Below are positions 26,050 through 39,626 of a stretch of DNA of 61,891 nt, one piece after another. How positions within the stretch are numbered: position 1 is the stretch's first letter; each line of letters opens with the position of its first letter. The DNA is from Saccoglossus kowalevskii (Eukaryota; Hemichordata; Enteropneusta; Harrimaniidae): contig NW_003148407.1 in NCBI RefSeq assembly GCF_000003605.2, positions 1 to 61,891 of the forward strand, in the 5' to 3' direction. The notes under the pieces are model-generated. The model saw nothing but the letters and a program-made list of their open reading frames with translations, made no database searches and was not told the DNA's origin. The translations under genes were made by a program, and so were the position numbers.

Positions 26050-27250
26050 TACAACTGGCTTTCACACCAGTGTCTAGGAACACAACTGGCTTTCACACCA
26101 GTATCCTAGGAATACAACTGGCTTTCACACCAGTGTCTAGGAATACAACTGGCTTTCACACCAGTGTCTAAGAATACAACTGGGTTTCACACCAGTGTCT
26201 AGGAATACAACTGGGTATCACACCAGTGTCTAGGAATACAACTGGCTTTCACACTAATGTCTAGGAATACAACTGGCTTTCACACTAATGTCTAGGAATA
26301 CAACTGGCTTTCACACTAATGTCTAGGAATACAACTGGGTTTCACACCAGTGTCTAGGAATACAACTGACCTTCACACTAATGTCTAGGAATACAACTGG
26401 CTTTCATACCAGTGTCTAGGAATACAACTGGTTTTCACACCAGTGTCTAGGAATACAACTGGCTTTCACACCAGTGTCTAGGAACACAACTGGCTTTCAC
26501 ACCAGTGTCTAGGAATACAACTGGGTTTCACACCACTGTCAAGCAATACAACTGGGTTTCACACCAGTGTCCAGCAGTACAACTAGGCTTCGCACCAGTG
26601 TCTAGGAATACAACTGGCTTTCACACCAGTGTCTAGGAATACAACTGGCTTTCACACCAGTGTCTTGGAATACAACTGGCTTTCACACCAGTGTCTAAGA
26701 ATACAACTGGGTTTCACACCAGTGTCTAGGAATACAACTGGGTTTCACACCAGTGTCTAGGAATACAACTGGCTTTCACACTAATGTCTAGGAATACAAC
26801 TGGCTTTCACACTTATGTCTAGGAATACAACTGGGTTTCACACTAATGTCTAGGAATACAACTGGGTTTCACACCAGTGTCTAGGAATACAACTGACCTT
26901 CACACTAATGTCTAGGAATACAACTGGCTTTCATACCAGTGTCTAGGAAAACAACTGGCTTTCACACCAGTGTCTAGGAATACAACTGGGTTTCACACTA
27001 ATGTCTAGGAATACAACTGGGTTTCACACCAGTGTCTAGGAATACAACTGACCTTCACACTAATGTCTAGGAATACAACTGGCTTTCATACCAGTGTCTA
27101 GGAAAACAACTGGCTTTCACACCAGTGTCTAGGAATACAACTGGCTTTCACACCAGTGTCTAGGAACACAACTGGCTTTCACACCAGTGTCTAGGAATAC
27201 AACTGGCTTTCACACCAGTGCCCATCAATACAACTGGGTTTCGCACCAGT
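26050..27250 (+). repeat. Duplicated A block (partner at 49.05-50.25 kb)
   Basis: TATCCTAGG (26,102), GGTATCAC (26,214), TGACCTTCACAC (26,894 and 27,049) and GTGCCCATC (27,220) recur at 49,107, 49,219, 49,899, 50,054 and 50,225, all at offset 23,005. That is about 1.1-1.2 kb of collinear sequence. Both copies contain the same 155-bp internal duplication, so that event preceded the copying. Confidence 0.85.
26845..27155 (+). repeat. 155-bp (5-unit) tandem duplication
   Basis: GGGTTTCACACTAATG, GGGTTTCACACC, ACTGACCTTCACAC, TTTCATACC and GGAAAACAAC follow one another twice, with TGACC at 26,894 and 27,049 (155 bp = 5 x 31). The same doublet occurs at 49,899 and 50,054. Confidence 0.8.
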
Positions 27251-27749
27251 GTCTAAGAATACAACTGGCTTTCGCACCAGTGTCTAAGAATACAACTGGC
27301 TTTCACACCAGTGTCTAAGAATACAACTGGCTTTCACAGCAGTGTCTAGAAATACAGCTGGCTTCACACCAGTGTCTAGGAATACAACTGGCTTTCACAC
27401 CAGTGTCTAGGAATACAACTGGCTTTCACACCAGTGTCTAGGAACACAACTGGCTTTCACACCAGTATCCTAGGAATACAACTGGCTTTCACACCAGTGT
27501 CTAGGAATACAACTGGCTTTCACACCAGTGTCTAAGAATACAACTGGGTTTCACACCAGTGTCTAGGAATACAACTGGGTATCACACCAGTGGCTAGGAA
27601 TACAACTGGCTTTCACAGCAGTGTCTAGAAACACAACTGGCTTTCACACCAGTGTCTAGGAATACAACTGGCTTTCACACCAGTGTCTAGGAATACAACT
27701 GGCTTTCACACCAGTGTCTAGAAACACAACTGGCTTTTACACCAGTGTC

Positions 27750-29310
27750 TAGGAATACAACTGGCTTTCACACCAGTGTCTAGGAATACAACTGGCTTTC
27801 ACACCAGTATCCTAGGAATACAACTGGCTTTCACACCAGTGTCTAGGAATACAACTGGCTTTCACACCAGTATCTAGGAATACAACTGGCTTTCACAGCA
27901 GTGTCTAGAAACACAACTGGCTTTCACACCAGTGTCTAGGAATACAACTGGCTTTCACACCAGTGTCTAGGAATACAACTGGCTTTCACACCAGTATCCT
28001 AGGAATACAACTGGCTTTCACACCAGTGTCTAGGAATACAACTGGCTTTCACACCAGTATCTAGGAATACAACTGGCTTTCACACCAGTGTCGAGGAATA
28101 CAACTGGCTTTCACACCAGTGTCTAAGAATACAACTGGGTTTCACACCAGTGTCTAGGAATACAACTGGGTTTCACACCAGTGTCTAGGAATACAACTGG
28201 CTTTCACACTAATGTCTCGGAATACAACTGGCTTTCACACTAATGTCTAGGAATACAACTGGGTTTCACACTAATGTCTAGGAATACAACTGGGTTTCAC
28301 ACCAGTGCCTAGGAATACAACTGACCTTCACACTAATGTCTAGGAATACAACTGGCTTTCATACCAGTGTCTAGGAATACAACTGGCTTTCACACCAGTG
28401 TCTAGGAATACAACTGGCTTTCATACCAGTGTCTAGGAATACAATTGGCTTTCACACCAGTGTCTAGGAATACAACTGGCTTTCACACTAGTGTCTAGGA
28501 ATACAACTGGCTTTCATACCAGTGTCTAGGAATACAACTGACCTTCACACTAACGTCTAGGAATACAACTGGCTTCACAGCAGTGTCTAGGAATACAACT
28601 GGCTTTCATACCAGTGTCTAGAAATACAGCTGGCTTCACACCAGTGTCTAGGAATACAACTGGCTTTCACACCAGTGTCTAGAAATACAGCTGGCTTCAC
28701 ACCAGTGTCTAGGAATACAACTGGCTTTCACACCAGTGTCTAGGAATACAGCTGGCTTTCACACCAGTGTCTAGGAATACAACTGGCTTTCACACCAGTG
28801 TCTAAGAATACAACTGGCTTTCACACCAGTGTCTAGAAATACAGCTGGATTCACACCAGTGTCTAGGAATACAACTGGCTTTCACACCAGTGTCTAGGAA
28901 TACAGCTGGCTTTCGCACCATTGTCTAGGAATACAACTGACTTTCACACCAGTGTCTAGGAATACAACTGGCTTTCACACCAGTGTCTAGGAATACAACT
29001 GGCTTTCACACCAGTGTCTAGGAATACAACTGGCTTTCACACCAGTGTCTAGGAATACAACTGGCTTTCACAGCAGTGTCTAGAAACACAACTGGCTTTC
29101 ACACCAGTGTCTAGGAATACAACTGGCTTTCACACCAGTGTCTAGGAATACAACTGACTTTCACACCAGTGTCTAGGAACACAACTGGCTTTCACACCAG
29201 TATCCTAGGAATACAACTGGCTTACACACCAGTGTCTAGGAATACAACTGGCTTTCACACCAGTATCTAGGAATACAACTGGCTTTCACACCAGTGTCGA
29301 GGAATACAAC
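27750..29310 (+). repeat. Long-range duplicated block (partner at 42.86-44.42 kb)
   Basis: TATCCT (27,995), GTCTCGG (28,214), TTTCGCACCATTG (28,911), TATCCT (29,201) and GTCGA (29,296) recur at 43,102, 43,321, 44,018, 44,308 and 44,403, all at offset 15,107. About 1.5 kb is collinear and crosses an A-to-B and a B-to-A junction, so domain boundaries were copied together with the block. Confidence 0.85.
28331..28960 (+). repeat. Type B patch in a type A region
   Basis: TTTCATACC, CAATTGG, CACTAGTG, ACTAACG, 30-bp GGCTTCACACC and CAGCTGG units lie between A-type blocks. The same patch is at 43.44-44.07 kb (offset 15,107), and related ones lie at 14.1-14.6, 40.7-41.1 and 44.65-45.2 kb. It has its own TGGATTCACACC variant near 28,850. 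No gene is present. Confidence 0.75.
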
Positions 29311-29699
29311 TGGCTTTCATACCAGTGTCTAAGAATACAACTGGCTTTCGCACCAGTGCTAAGCAATACAACTGGCTTTCACAGCAGTGTCTAGGAATAC
29401 AACTGGGTTTCACACCAGTGCTAAGCAATACAACTGGCTTTCACACCAGTGTCTAAGAATACAACTGGCTTTCACAGCAGTGTCTAGGAATACAACTGGA
29501 TTTCACACCAGTTTCCAGCAATACAACTATATTTCGCACCAGTGTCTAGGAATACAACTGGGTTTCACACCAGTGCTAAGCAATGCAACTGGCTTTCACA
29601 TCAGTGTCTAGGAATACAAATGGCCTTCACACCAGTGGCTAGGAATACAACTGGCTTTCACAGCAGTGTCTAGAAACACAACTGGCTTTCACACCAGTG

Positions 29700-32600
29700 T
29701 CTAGGAATACAACTGGCTTTCACACCAGTGTCTAGGAATACAACTGGCTTTCACACCAGTGTCTAGGAATACAACTGGCTTTCACACCAGTATCCTAGGA
29801 ATACAACTGGCTTTCACACCAGTGTCTAGGAATACAACTGGCTTTCACACCAGTATCTAGGAATACAACTGGCTTTCACAGCAGTGTCTAGAAACACAAC
29901 TGGCTTTCACACCAGTGTCTAGGAATACAACTGGCTTTCACACCAGTGTCTAGGAATACAACTGGCTTTCACACCAGTATCCTAGGAATACAACTGGCTT
30001 TCACACCAGTGTCTAGGAATACAACTGGCTTTCACACCAGTATCTAGGAATACAACTGGCTTTCACACCAGTGTCGAGGAATACAACTGGGTTTCACACC
30101 AGTGTCTAAGAATACAACTGGGTTTCACACCAGTGTCTAGGAATACAACTGGGTTTCACACCAGTGTCTAGGAATACAACTGGCTTTCACACTAATGTCT
30201 CGGAATACAACTGGCTTTCACACTAATGTCTAGGAATACAACTGGGTTTCACACTAATGTCTAGGAATACAACTGGGTTTCACACCAGTGCCTAGGAATA
30301 CAACTGACCTTCACACTAATGTCTAGGAATACAACTGGCTTTCATACCAGTGTCTAGGAATACAACTGGCTTTCACACCAGTGTCTAGCCATACAACTGG
30401 CTTTCATACCAGTGTCTAGGAATACAATTGGCTTTCACACCAGTGTCTAGGAATACAACTGGCTTTCTCACTAGTGTCTAGGAATACAACTGGCTTTCAC
30501 ACTAATGTCTAGGAATACAACTGGGTTTCACACTAATGTCTAGGAATACAACTGGGTTTCACACCAGTGTCTAGGAATACAACTGACCTTCACACTAATG
30601 TCTAGGAATACAACTGGCTTTCATACCAGTGTCTAGGAATACAACTGGCTTTCACACCAGTAACTAGGAATACAACTGGCTTTCACACCAGTGTCTTGGA
30701 ATACAACTGGGTTTCACACCAGTGTCTAAGAATACAACTGGGTTTCACACCAGTGTCTAGGAATACAACTGGTTTTCACACCAGTGTCTAGGAATACAAC
30801 TGGCTTTCACACCAGTGTCTAGGAACACAACTGGCTTTCACACCAGTGTCTAGGAATACAACTGGCTTTCACACCAGTGCCCATCAATACAACTGGGTTT
30901 CGCACCAGTGTCTAAGAATACAACTGGCTTTCACACCAGTGTCTAAGAATACAACTGGCTTTCACACCAGTGTCTAGGAATACAACTGGCTTTCACACCA
31001 GTGTCTAGGAATACAACTGGCTTTCACACCAGTGTCTAAGAATAAAACTGGCTTTCACAGCAGTGTCTAGAAATACAACTGGCTTTCACACCAGTGTCTA
31101 AGAATACAACTGGCTTTCGCACCAGTGCTAAGCAATACAACTGGCTTTCACACCAGTGTCTTGGAATACAACTGGGTTTCACACCAGTGCTAAGCAATAC
31201 AATTGGCTTTCACACCAGTGTCTCAGAATGCAACTGGCTTTCACAGCAGTGTCTAGGAATACAACTGGGTTTCACACCAGTGCTAAGCAATACAACTGGC
31301 TTTCACACCAGTGTCTAAGAATACAACTGGCTTTCACAGCAGTGTCTAGGAATACAACTGGATTTCACACCAGTTTCCAGCAATACAACTATATTTCGCA
31401 CCAGTGTCTAGGAATACAACTGGGTTTCACACCAGTGCTAAGCAATACAACTGGCTTTCACATCAGTGTCTAGGAATACAAATGGCCTTCACACCAGTGT
31501 CTAGGAATACAACTGGCTTTCACACCCGTGTCTAGGAATACAACTGGCTTTCACACCAGTGTCTAGAAACACAACTGGCTTTTACACCAGTGTCTAGGAA
31601 TACAACTGGCTTTCACACCAGTGTCTAGGAATACAACTGGCTTTCACACCAGTATCCTAGGAATACAACTGGCTTTCACACCAGTGTCTAGGAATACAAC
31701 TGGCTTTCACACCAGTATCTAGGAATACAACTGGCTTTCACAGCAGTGTCTAGAAACACAACTGGCTTTCACACCAGTGTCTAGGAATACAACTGGCTTT
31801 CACACCAGTGTCTAGGAATACAACTGGCTTTCACACCAGTATCCTAGGAATACAACTGGCTTTCACACCAGTGTCTAGGAATACAACTGGCTTTCACACC
31901 AGTATCTAGGAATACAACTGGCTTTCACACCAGTGTCGAGGAATACAACTGGCTTTCACACCAGTGTCTAAGAATACAACTGGGTTTCACACCAGTGTCT
32001 AGGAATACAACTGGGTTTCACACCAGTGTCTAGGAATACAACTGGCTTTCACACTAATGTCTCGGAATACAACTGGCTTTCACACTAATGTCTAGGAATA
32101 CAACTGGGTTTCACACTAATGTCTAGGAATACAACTGGGTTTCACACCAGTGCCTAGGAATACAACTGACCTTCACACTAATGTCTAGGAATACAACTGG
32201 CTTTCATACCAGTGTCTAGGAATACAACTGGCTTTCACACCAGTGTCTAGCAATACAACTGGCTTTCATACCAGTGTCTAGGAATACAATTGGCTTTCAC
32301 ACCAGTGTCTAGGAATACAACTGGCTTTCACACTAGTGTCTAGGAATACAACTGGCTTTCACACTAATGTCTAGGAATACAACTGGGTTTCACACTAATG
32401 TCTAGGAATACAACTGGGTTTCACACCAGTGTCTAGGAATACAACTGACCTTCACACTAATGTCTAGGAATACAACTGGCTTTCATACCAGTGTCTAGGA
32501 ATACAACTGGCTTTCACACCAGTATCTAGGAATACAACTGGCTTTCACACCAGTGTCTTGGAATACAACTGGCTTTCACACCAGTGTCTAAGAATACAAC

Positions 32601-33690
32601 TGGGTTTCACACCAGTGTCTAGGAATACAACTGGTTTTCACACCAGTGTCTAGGAATACAACTGGCTTTCACACCAGTGTCTAGGAACACAACTGGCTTT
32701 CACACCAGTGTCTAGGAATACAACTGGCTTTCACACCAGTGCCCATCAATACAACTGGGTTTCGCACCAGTGTCTAAGAATACAACTGGCTTTCACACCA
32801 GTGTCTAAGAATACAACTGGCTTTCACACCAGTGTCTAGGAATACAACTGGCTTTCACACCAGTGTCTAGGAATACAACTGGCTTTCACACCAGTGTCTA
32901 AGAATAAAACTGGCTTTCACAGCAGTGTCTAGAAATACAACTGGCTTTCACACCAGTGTCTAAGAATACAACTGGCTTTCGCACCAGTGCTAAGCAATAC
33001 AACTGGCTTTCACACCAGTGTCTTGGAATACAACTGGGTTTCACACCAGTGCTAAGCAATACAATTGGCTTTCACACCAGTGTCTCAGAATGCAACTGGC
33101 TTTCACAGCAGTGTCTAGGAATACAACTGGGTTTCACACCAGTGCTAAGCAATACAACTGGCTTTCACACCAGTGTCTAAGAATACAACTGGCTTTCACA
33201 GCAGTGTCTAGGAATACAACTGGATTTCACACCAGTTTCCAGCAATACAACTATATTTCGCACCAGTGTCTAGGAATACAACTGGGTTTCACACCAGTGC
33301 TAAGCAATACAACTGGCTTTCACATCAGTGTCTAGGAATACAAATGGCCTTCACACCAGTGGCTAGGAATACAACTGGCTTTCACAGCAGTGTCTAGAAA
33401 CACAACTGGCTTTCACACCAGTGTCTAGGAATACAACTGGCTTTCACACCAGTGTCTAGGAATACAACTGGCTTTCACACCAGTGTCTAGAAACACAACT
33501 GGCTTTTACACCAGTGTCTAGGAACACAACTGGCTTTCACACCAGTGTCTAGGAATACAACTGGCTTTCACACCAGTATCCTAGGAATACAACTGGCTTT
33601 CACACCAGTGTCTAGGAATACAACTGGCTTTCACACCAGTATCTAGGAATACAACTGGCTTTCACAGCAGTGTCTAGAAACACAACTGGG
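29700..33690 (+). repeat. 1,862-bp tandem duplication, two copies plus a partial third
   Basis: Copy 1 (about 29,700-31,560) and copy 2 (about 31,562-33,420) align at offset 1,862, checked at the TATCCTAGG units, at GTCTCGG, at the CAATTGG/CACTAGTG patch, at GTCTCAGAATGC and at ATATTTCGC. Visible differences are few, such as TAGCCATAC against TAGCAATAC (near 30,388 and 32,250) and TAACTAGG against TATCTAGG (near 30,660 and 32,522). A partial third copy runs to about 33.69 kb, shifted by about two units. Confidence 0.85.
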
Positions 33691-36600
33691 TTTCACACCA
33701 GTGTCTAGGAATACAACTGGCTTTCACACCAGTGTCTAGGAACACAACTGGCTTTCACACCAGTGTCTAGCAATACAACTGGGTTTCACACCACTGTCAA
33801 GCAATACAACTGGGTTTCACACCAGTGTCCAGCAGTACAACTAGGCTTCGCACCAGTGTCTAGGAATACAACTGGGTTTCACACCAGTGCCCATCAATAC
33901 AACTGGGTTTCGCACCAGTGTATAAGAATACAACTGGGTTTCACACCAGTGTCTAGGAATACAACTGGCTTTCACACCAGTGTCCAGGAATACAACTTGC
34001 TTTCACACCAGTGTCTAAGAATACAACTGGCTTTCACACCAGTGTCTAGGAATACAACTGGCTTTCACACCAGTGTCTAAGAATACAACTGGCTTTCGTA
34101 CTAGTGCTAAGCAATACAACTGGCTTTCACACCAGTGCTAAGCAATACAACTGGCTTTCACAGCAGTGTCTAGGAATACAACTGGCTTTCACACTAATGT
34201 CTAGGAATACAACTGGCTTTCACACTAATGTCTAGGAATACAAATGGGTTTCACACTAATGTCTAGGAATACAACTGGGTTTCACACCAGTGTCTAGGAA
34301 TACAACTGACCTTCACACTAATGTCTAGGAATACAACTGGCTTTCACAGCAGTGTCGAAGAATACAACTGGCTTTCACATCAGTTTCTAAGAATACAACT
34401 GGCTTTCACACTAGTGTCTAGGAATACAACTGGCTTTCACACCAGTGTCTAAGAATACAACTGGCTTTCACACCAGTGTCTTGGGAATACAACTGGCTTT
34501 CCCACCAGTGTCTAAGAATACAACTGGGTTTCACACCAGTGTCTAGGAATACAACTGGGTTTCACACCAGTGTCTAGGAATACAACTGGCTTTCACACTA
34601 ATGTCTAGGAATACAACTGGGTTTCACACCAGTGTCCAGCAGTTCAACTAGGCTTCGCACCAGTGTCTAGGAATACAACTGGGTTTCACACCAGTGTCTA
34701 GGAATACAACTGGCTTTCACACCAGTGTCTAAGAATACAACTGGCTTTCGCACCAGTGTCTAAGCAATACAACTGGCTTTCACACCAGTGTCTAGGAATA
34801 CAACTGGCTTTCACACCAGTGTCTAAGAATACAACTGGCTTTCACACCAGTGTCTAGGAATACAACTGGCTTTCACAGCAGTGTCTAGAAACACAACTGG
34901 CTTTCACACCAGTGTCTAGGAATACAACTGGCTTTCACAGCAGTGTCTAGAAACACAGCTGGCTTTCACACCAGTGTCTAGGAATACAACTGGCTTTCAC
35001 ACCAGTGTCTAGGAATACAACTGGCTTTCACACCAGTGTCTAGGAACACAACTGGCTTTCACACCAGTATTCTAGGAATACAACTGGCTTTCACACCAGT
35101 GTCTAGGAATACAAATGGCTTTCACACCAGTATCGAGGAATACAACTGGCTTTCACACCAGTGTCGAGGAATACAACTGGGTTTCACACCAGTGTCTAAG
35201 AATACAACTGGGTTTCACACCAGTGTCTAGGAATACAACTGGGTTTCACACCAGTGTCTAGGAATACAACTGGCTTTCACACTAATGTCTAGGAATACAA
35301 CTGGCTTTCACACTAATGTCTAGGAATACAACTGGGTTTCACACTAATGTCTAGGAATACAACTGGGTTTCACACCAGTGTCTAGGAATACAACTGACCT
35401 TCACACTAACGTCTAGGAATACAACTGGCTTTCACACCAGTGTCTAGGAATACAACTGGCTTTCACAGCAGTGTCTAGAAACACAACTGGCTTTCACACC
35501 AGTGTCTAGGAATACAACTGGCTTTCACACCAGTGTCTAGGAATACAACTGGCTTTCACACCAGTGTCTAGGAATACAACTGGTTTCACACCAGTGTCTA
35601 GGAACACAACTGGCTTTCACACCAGTATCCTAGGAATACAACTGGCTTTCACACCAGTGTCTAGGAATACAACTGGCTTTCACACCAGTATCTAGGAATA
35701 CAACTGGCTTTCACACCAGTGTCTTGGAATACAACTGGCTTTCACACCAGTGTCTAAGAATACAACTGGGTTTCACACCAGTGTCTAGGAATACAACTGG
35801 GTTTCACACCAGTGTCTAGGAATACAACTGGCTTTCACACTAATGTCTAGGAATACAACTGGCTTTCACACTTATGTCTAGGAATACAACTGGGTTTCAC
35901 ACTAATGTCTAGGAATACAACTGGGTTTCACACCAGTGTCTAGGAATACAACTGACCTTCACACTAATGTCTAGGAATACAACTGGCTTTCATACCAGTG
36001 TCTAGGAAAACAACTGGCTTTCACACCAGTGTCTATGAATACAACTGGCTTTCACACCAGTGTCTAGGAACACAACTGGCTTTCACACCAGTGTCTAGGA
36101 ATACAACTGGCTTTCACACCAGTGCCCATCAATACAACTGGGTTTCGCACTAGTGTCTAAGAATACAACTGGCTTTCACACCAGTGTCTAAGAATACAAC
36201 TGGCTTTCACACCAGTGTCTAGGAATACAACTGGCTTTCACACCAGTGTCTAGGAATACAACTGGCTTTCACAGCAGTGTCTAAGAATAAAACTGGCTTT
36301 CACAGCAGTGTCTAGAAATACAACTGGCTTTCACACCAGTGTCTAGGAATACAACTGGCTTTCACACCAGTGTCTAAGAATACAACTGGCTTTCACACCA
36401 GTGTCTAGGAATACAACTGGGTTTCACACCAGTTTCCAGCAATACAACTATATTTCGCACCAGTGTCTAGGAATACAACTGGGTTTCACACCAGTGTCTA
36501 GGAATACAAGTGGCTTTCACACCAGTGTCTAGGAATACAACTGGCTTTCACACCAGTGTCCAGGAATACAACTGGCTTTCACACCAGTGTCCAGGAATAC

Positions 36601-38027
36601 AACTGGCTTTCACACCAGTGTCCAGGAATACAACTGGCTTTCACACCAGTGTCTAGGAATACAACTGGCTTTCACACCAGTGTCTAGAAACACAACTGGC
36701 TTTCACACCAGTGTCTAGGAATACAACTGGCTTTCACACCAGTGTCCAGGAATACAACTGGCTTTCACACCAGTGTCTAGGAATACAACTGGCTTTCACA
36801 GCAGTGTCTAGAAACACAACTGGCTTTCACACCAGTGTCTAGGAATACAACTGGCTTTCACACCAGTGTCTAGGAATACAACTGGCTTTCACACCAGTAT
36901 CCTAGGAATACAACTGGCTTTCACACCAGTGTCTAGGAATACAACTGGCTTTCACACCAGTATCTAGGAATACAACTGGCTTTCACACCAGTGTCGAGGA
37001 ATACAACTGGCTTTCACACCAGTGTCTAAGAATACAACTGGGTTTCACACCAGTGTCTAGGAATACAACTGGGTTTCACACCAGTGTCTAGGAATACAAC
37101 TGGCTTTCACACTAATGTCTAGGAATACAACTGGCTTTCACACCAGTATCTAGGAATACAACTGGCTTTCACACCAGTATCTAGGAATACAACTGGCTTT
37201 CACACCAGTGTCGAGGAATACAACTGGCTTTCACACCAGTGTCTAAGAATACAACTGGGTTTCACACCAGTGTCTAGGAATACAACTGGGTATCACACCA
37301 GTGTCTAGGAATACAACTGGCTTTCACACTAATGTCTAGGAATACAACTGGCTTTCACACTAATGTCTAGGAATACAACTGGCTTTCACACTAATGTCTA
37401 GGAATACAACTGGGTTTCACACCAGTGTCTAGGAATACAACTGACCTTCACACTAATGTCTAGGAATACAACTGGCTTTCATACCAGTGTCTAGGAATAC
37501 AACTGGTTTTCACACCAGTGTCTAGGAATACAACTGGCTTTCACACCAGTGTCTAGGAACACAACTGGCTTTCACACCAGTGTCTAGGAATACAACTGGG
37601 TTTCACACCAGTGTCTAGGAACACAACTGGCTTTCACACCAGTGTCTAGGAATACAACTGGCTTTCACACCAGTGTCTAAGAATACAACTGGCTTTCGCA
37701 CCAGTGCTAAGCAATACAACTGGCTTTCACACCAGTGTCTAGGAATACAACTGGCTTTCACAACAGTGTCTAGAAACACAACTGGCTTTCACACCAGTGT
37801 CTAGGAATACAACTGGCTTTCACACCAGTGTCTAGGAATACAACTGGCTTTCACACCAGTGTCTAGGAACACAACTGGCTTTCACACCAGTATCCTAGGA
37901 ATACAACTGGCTTTCACACCAGTGTCTAGGAATACAACTGGCTTTCACACCAGTATCTAGGAATACAACTGGCTTCACACCAGTGTCGAGGAATACAACT
38001 GGCTTTCACACCAGTGTCTAAGAATAC

Positions 38028-38103
38028 AACTGAGGTTTCACACCAGTGTCTAGGAAATACAACTAGGGTTTCACACCAGTATCCTAGGAATACAACTGGA
38101 GTT
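38028..38103. other. Insertion cluster, probable sequence error
   Basis: Reads CTGAGGTTTC, TAGGAAATAC, ACTAGGGTTTC and CTGGAGTTTC, where the related stretch near 1,710-1,790 has CTGGGTTTC, TAGGAATAC, ACTGGGTTTC and CTGGGTTTC. Four one-base gains fall in 75 bp, next to the start of the block that otherwise matches 1.83-3.30 kb without net indels. Confidence 0.65.
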
Positions 38104-38157
38104 TCACACTAATGTCTAGGAATACAACTGGGTTTCACACCAGTGTCTAGGAATACA

Positions 38158-39626
38158 ACTGACCTTCACACTAATGTCTAGGAATACAACTGGCTTTCAT
38201 ACCAGTGTCTAGGAAAACAACTGGCTTTCACACCAGTGTCTAGGAATACAACTGGCTTTCACACCAGTGTCTAGGAACACAACTGGCTTTCACACCAGTG
38301 TCTAGGAATACAACTGGCTTTCACACCAGTGCCCATCAATACAACTGGGTTTCGCACTAGTGTCTAAGAATACAACTGGCTTTCACACCAGTGTCTAAGA
38401 ATACAACTGGCTTTCACACCAGTGTCTAGGAATACAACTGGCTTTCACACCAGTGTCTAGGAATACAACTGGCTTTCACACCAGTGTCTAAGAATAAAAC
38501 TGGCTTTCACAGCAGTGTCTAGAAATACAACTGGCTTTCACACCAGTGTCTAGGAATACAACTGGCTTTCACACCAGTGTCTAAGAATACAACTGGCTTT
38601 CGCACCAGTGCTAAGCAATACAGCTGGCTTTCACACCAGTGTCTTGGAATACAACTGGGTTTCACACCAGTGCTAAGCAATACAACTGGCTTTCACACCA
38701 GTGTTTAAGAATACAACTGGCTTTCACACCAGTATTCTAGGAATACAACTGGCTTTCACAGCAGTGCCTAGAAATACAACTGGCTTTCACACCAGTGTCT
38801 AGGAATACAACTGGCTTTCACACCAGTGTCTAAGAATACAACTGGCTTTCGCACCAGTGCTAAGCAATACAGCTGGCTTTCACACCAGTGTCTTGGAATA
38901 CAACTGGGTTTCACACCAGTGCTAAGCAATACAACTGGGTTTCACACCAGTGTCTAGGAATACAACTGACCTTCACACTAACGTCTAGGAATACAACTGG
39001 CTTTCACACCAGTGTCTAGGAATACAACTGGCTTTCACAGCAGTGTCTAGAAACACAACTGGCTTTCACACCAGTGTCTAGGAATACAACTGGCTTTCAC
39101 ACCAGTGTCTAGGAATACAACTGGCTTTCACACCAGTGTCTAGGAATACAACTGGCTTTCACACCAGTGTCTAGGAATACAACTGGCTTTCACACCAGTG
39201 TCTAGGAATACAACTGGCTTTCACACCAGTATCTAGGAATACAACTGGCTTTCACACCAGTGTCGAGGAATACAACTGGCTTTCACACCAGTGTCTAAGA
39301 ATACAACTGGGTTTCACACCAGTGTCTAGGAATACAACTGGGTTTCACACCAGTGTCTAGGAATACAACTGGCTTTCACACTAATGTCTAGGAATACAAC
39401 TGGCTTTCACACTAATGTCTAGGAATACAACTGGCTTTCACACTAATGTCTAGGAATACAACTGGGTTTCACACCAGTGTCTAGGAATACAACTGACCTT
39501 CACACTAACGTCTAGGAATACAACTGGCTTTCACACCAGTGTCTAGGAATACAACTGGCTTTCACAGCAGTGTCTAGAAACACAACTGGCTTTCACACCA
39601 GTGTCTAGGAATACAACTGGCTTTCA
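38158..39626 (+). repeat. Long-range duplicated block, copy of 1.83-3.30 kb
   Basis: Collinear with 1,832-3,300 at offset 36,326 for about 1.47 kb. Private changes include GTGTTTAAG (near 38,700) and GTGCCTAG (near 38,765). At about 39.63 kb the offset rises by 31, so one extra unit is present from there on. Confidence 0.85.

Larger units (their letters stand above)
21601..28330 (+). repeat. Type A satellite domain 2
   Basis: A-type units throughout, built largely of copied blocks. 22.50-22.70 kb matches 8.95-9.15 kb at offset 13,550. 22.64-23.27 kb matches 1.83-2.46 kb, and 24.11-25.21 kb matches 3.83-4.93 kb. 26.05-27.25 kb matches 49.05-50.25 kb at offset 23,005. GTCAAGAAACAC and ACTTTCTTTC at about 25,580-25,600 are private changes. 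No gene is present. Confidence 0.8.
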
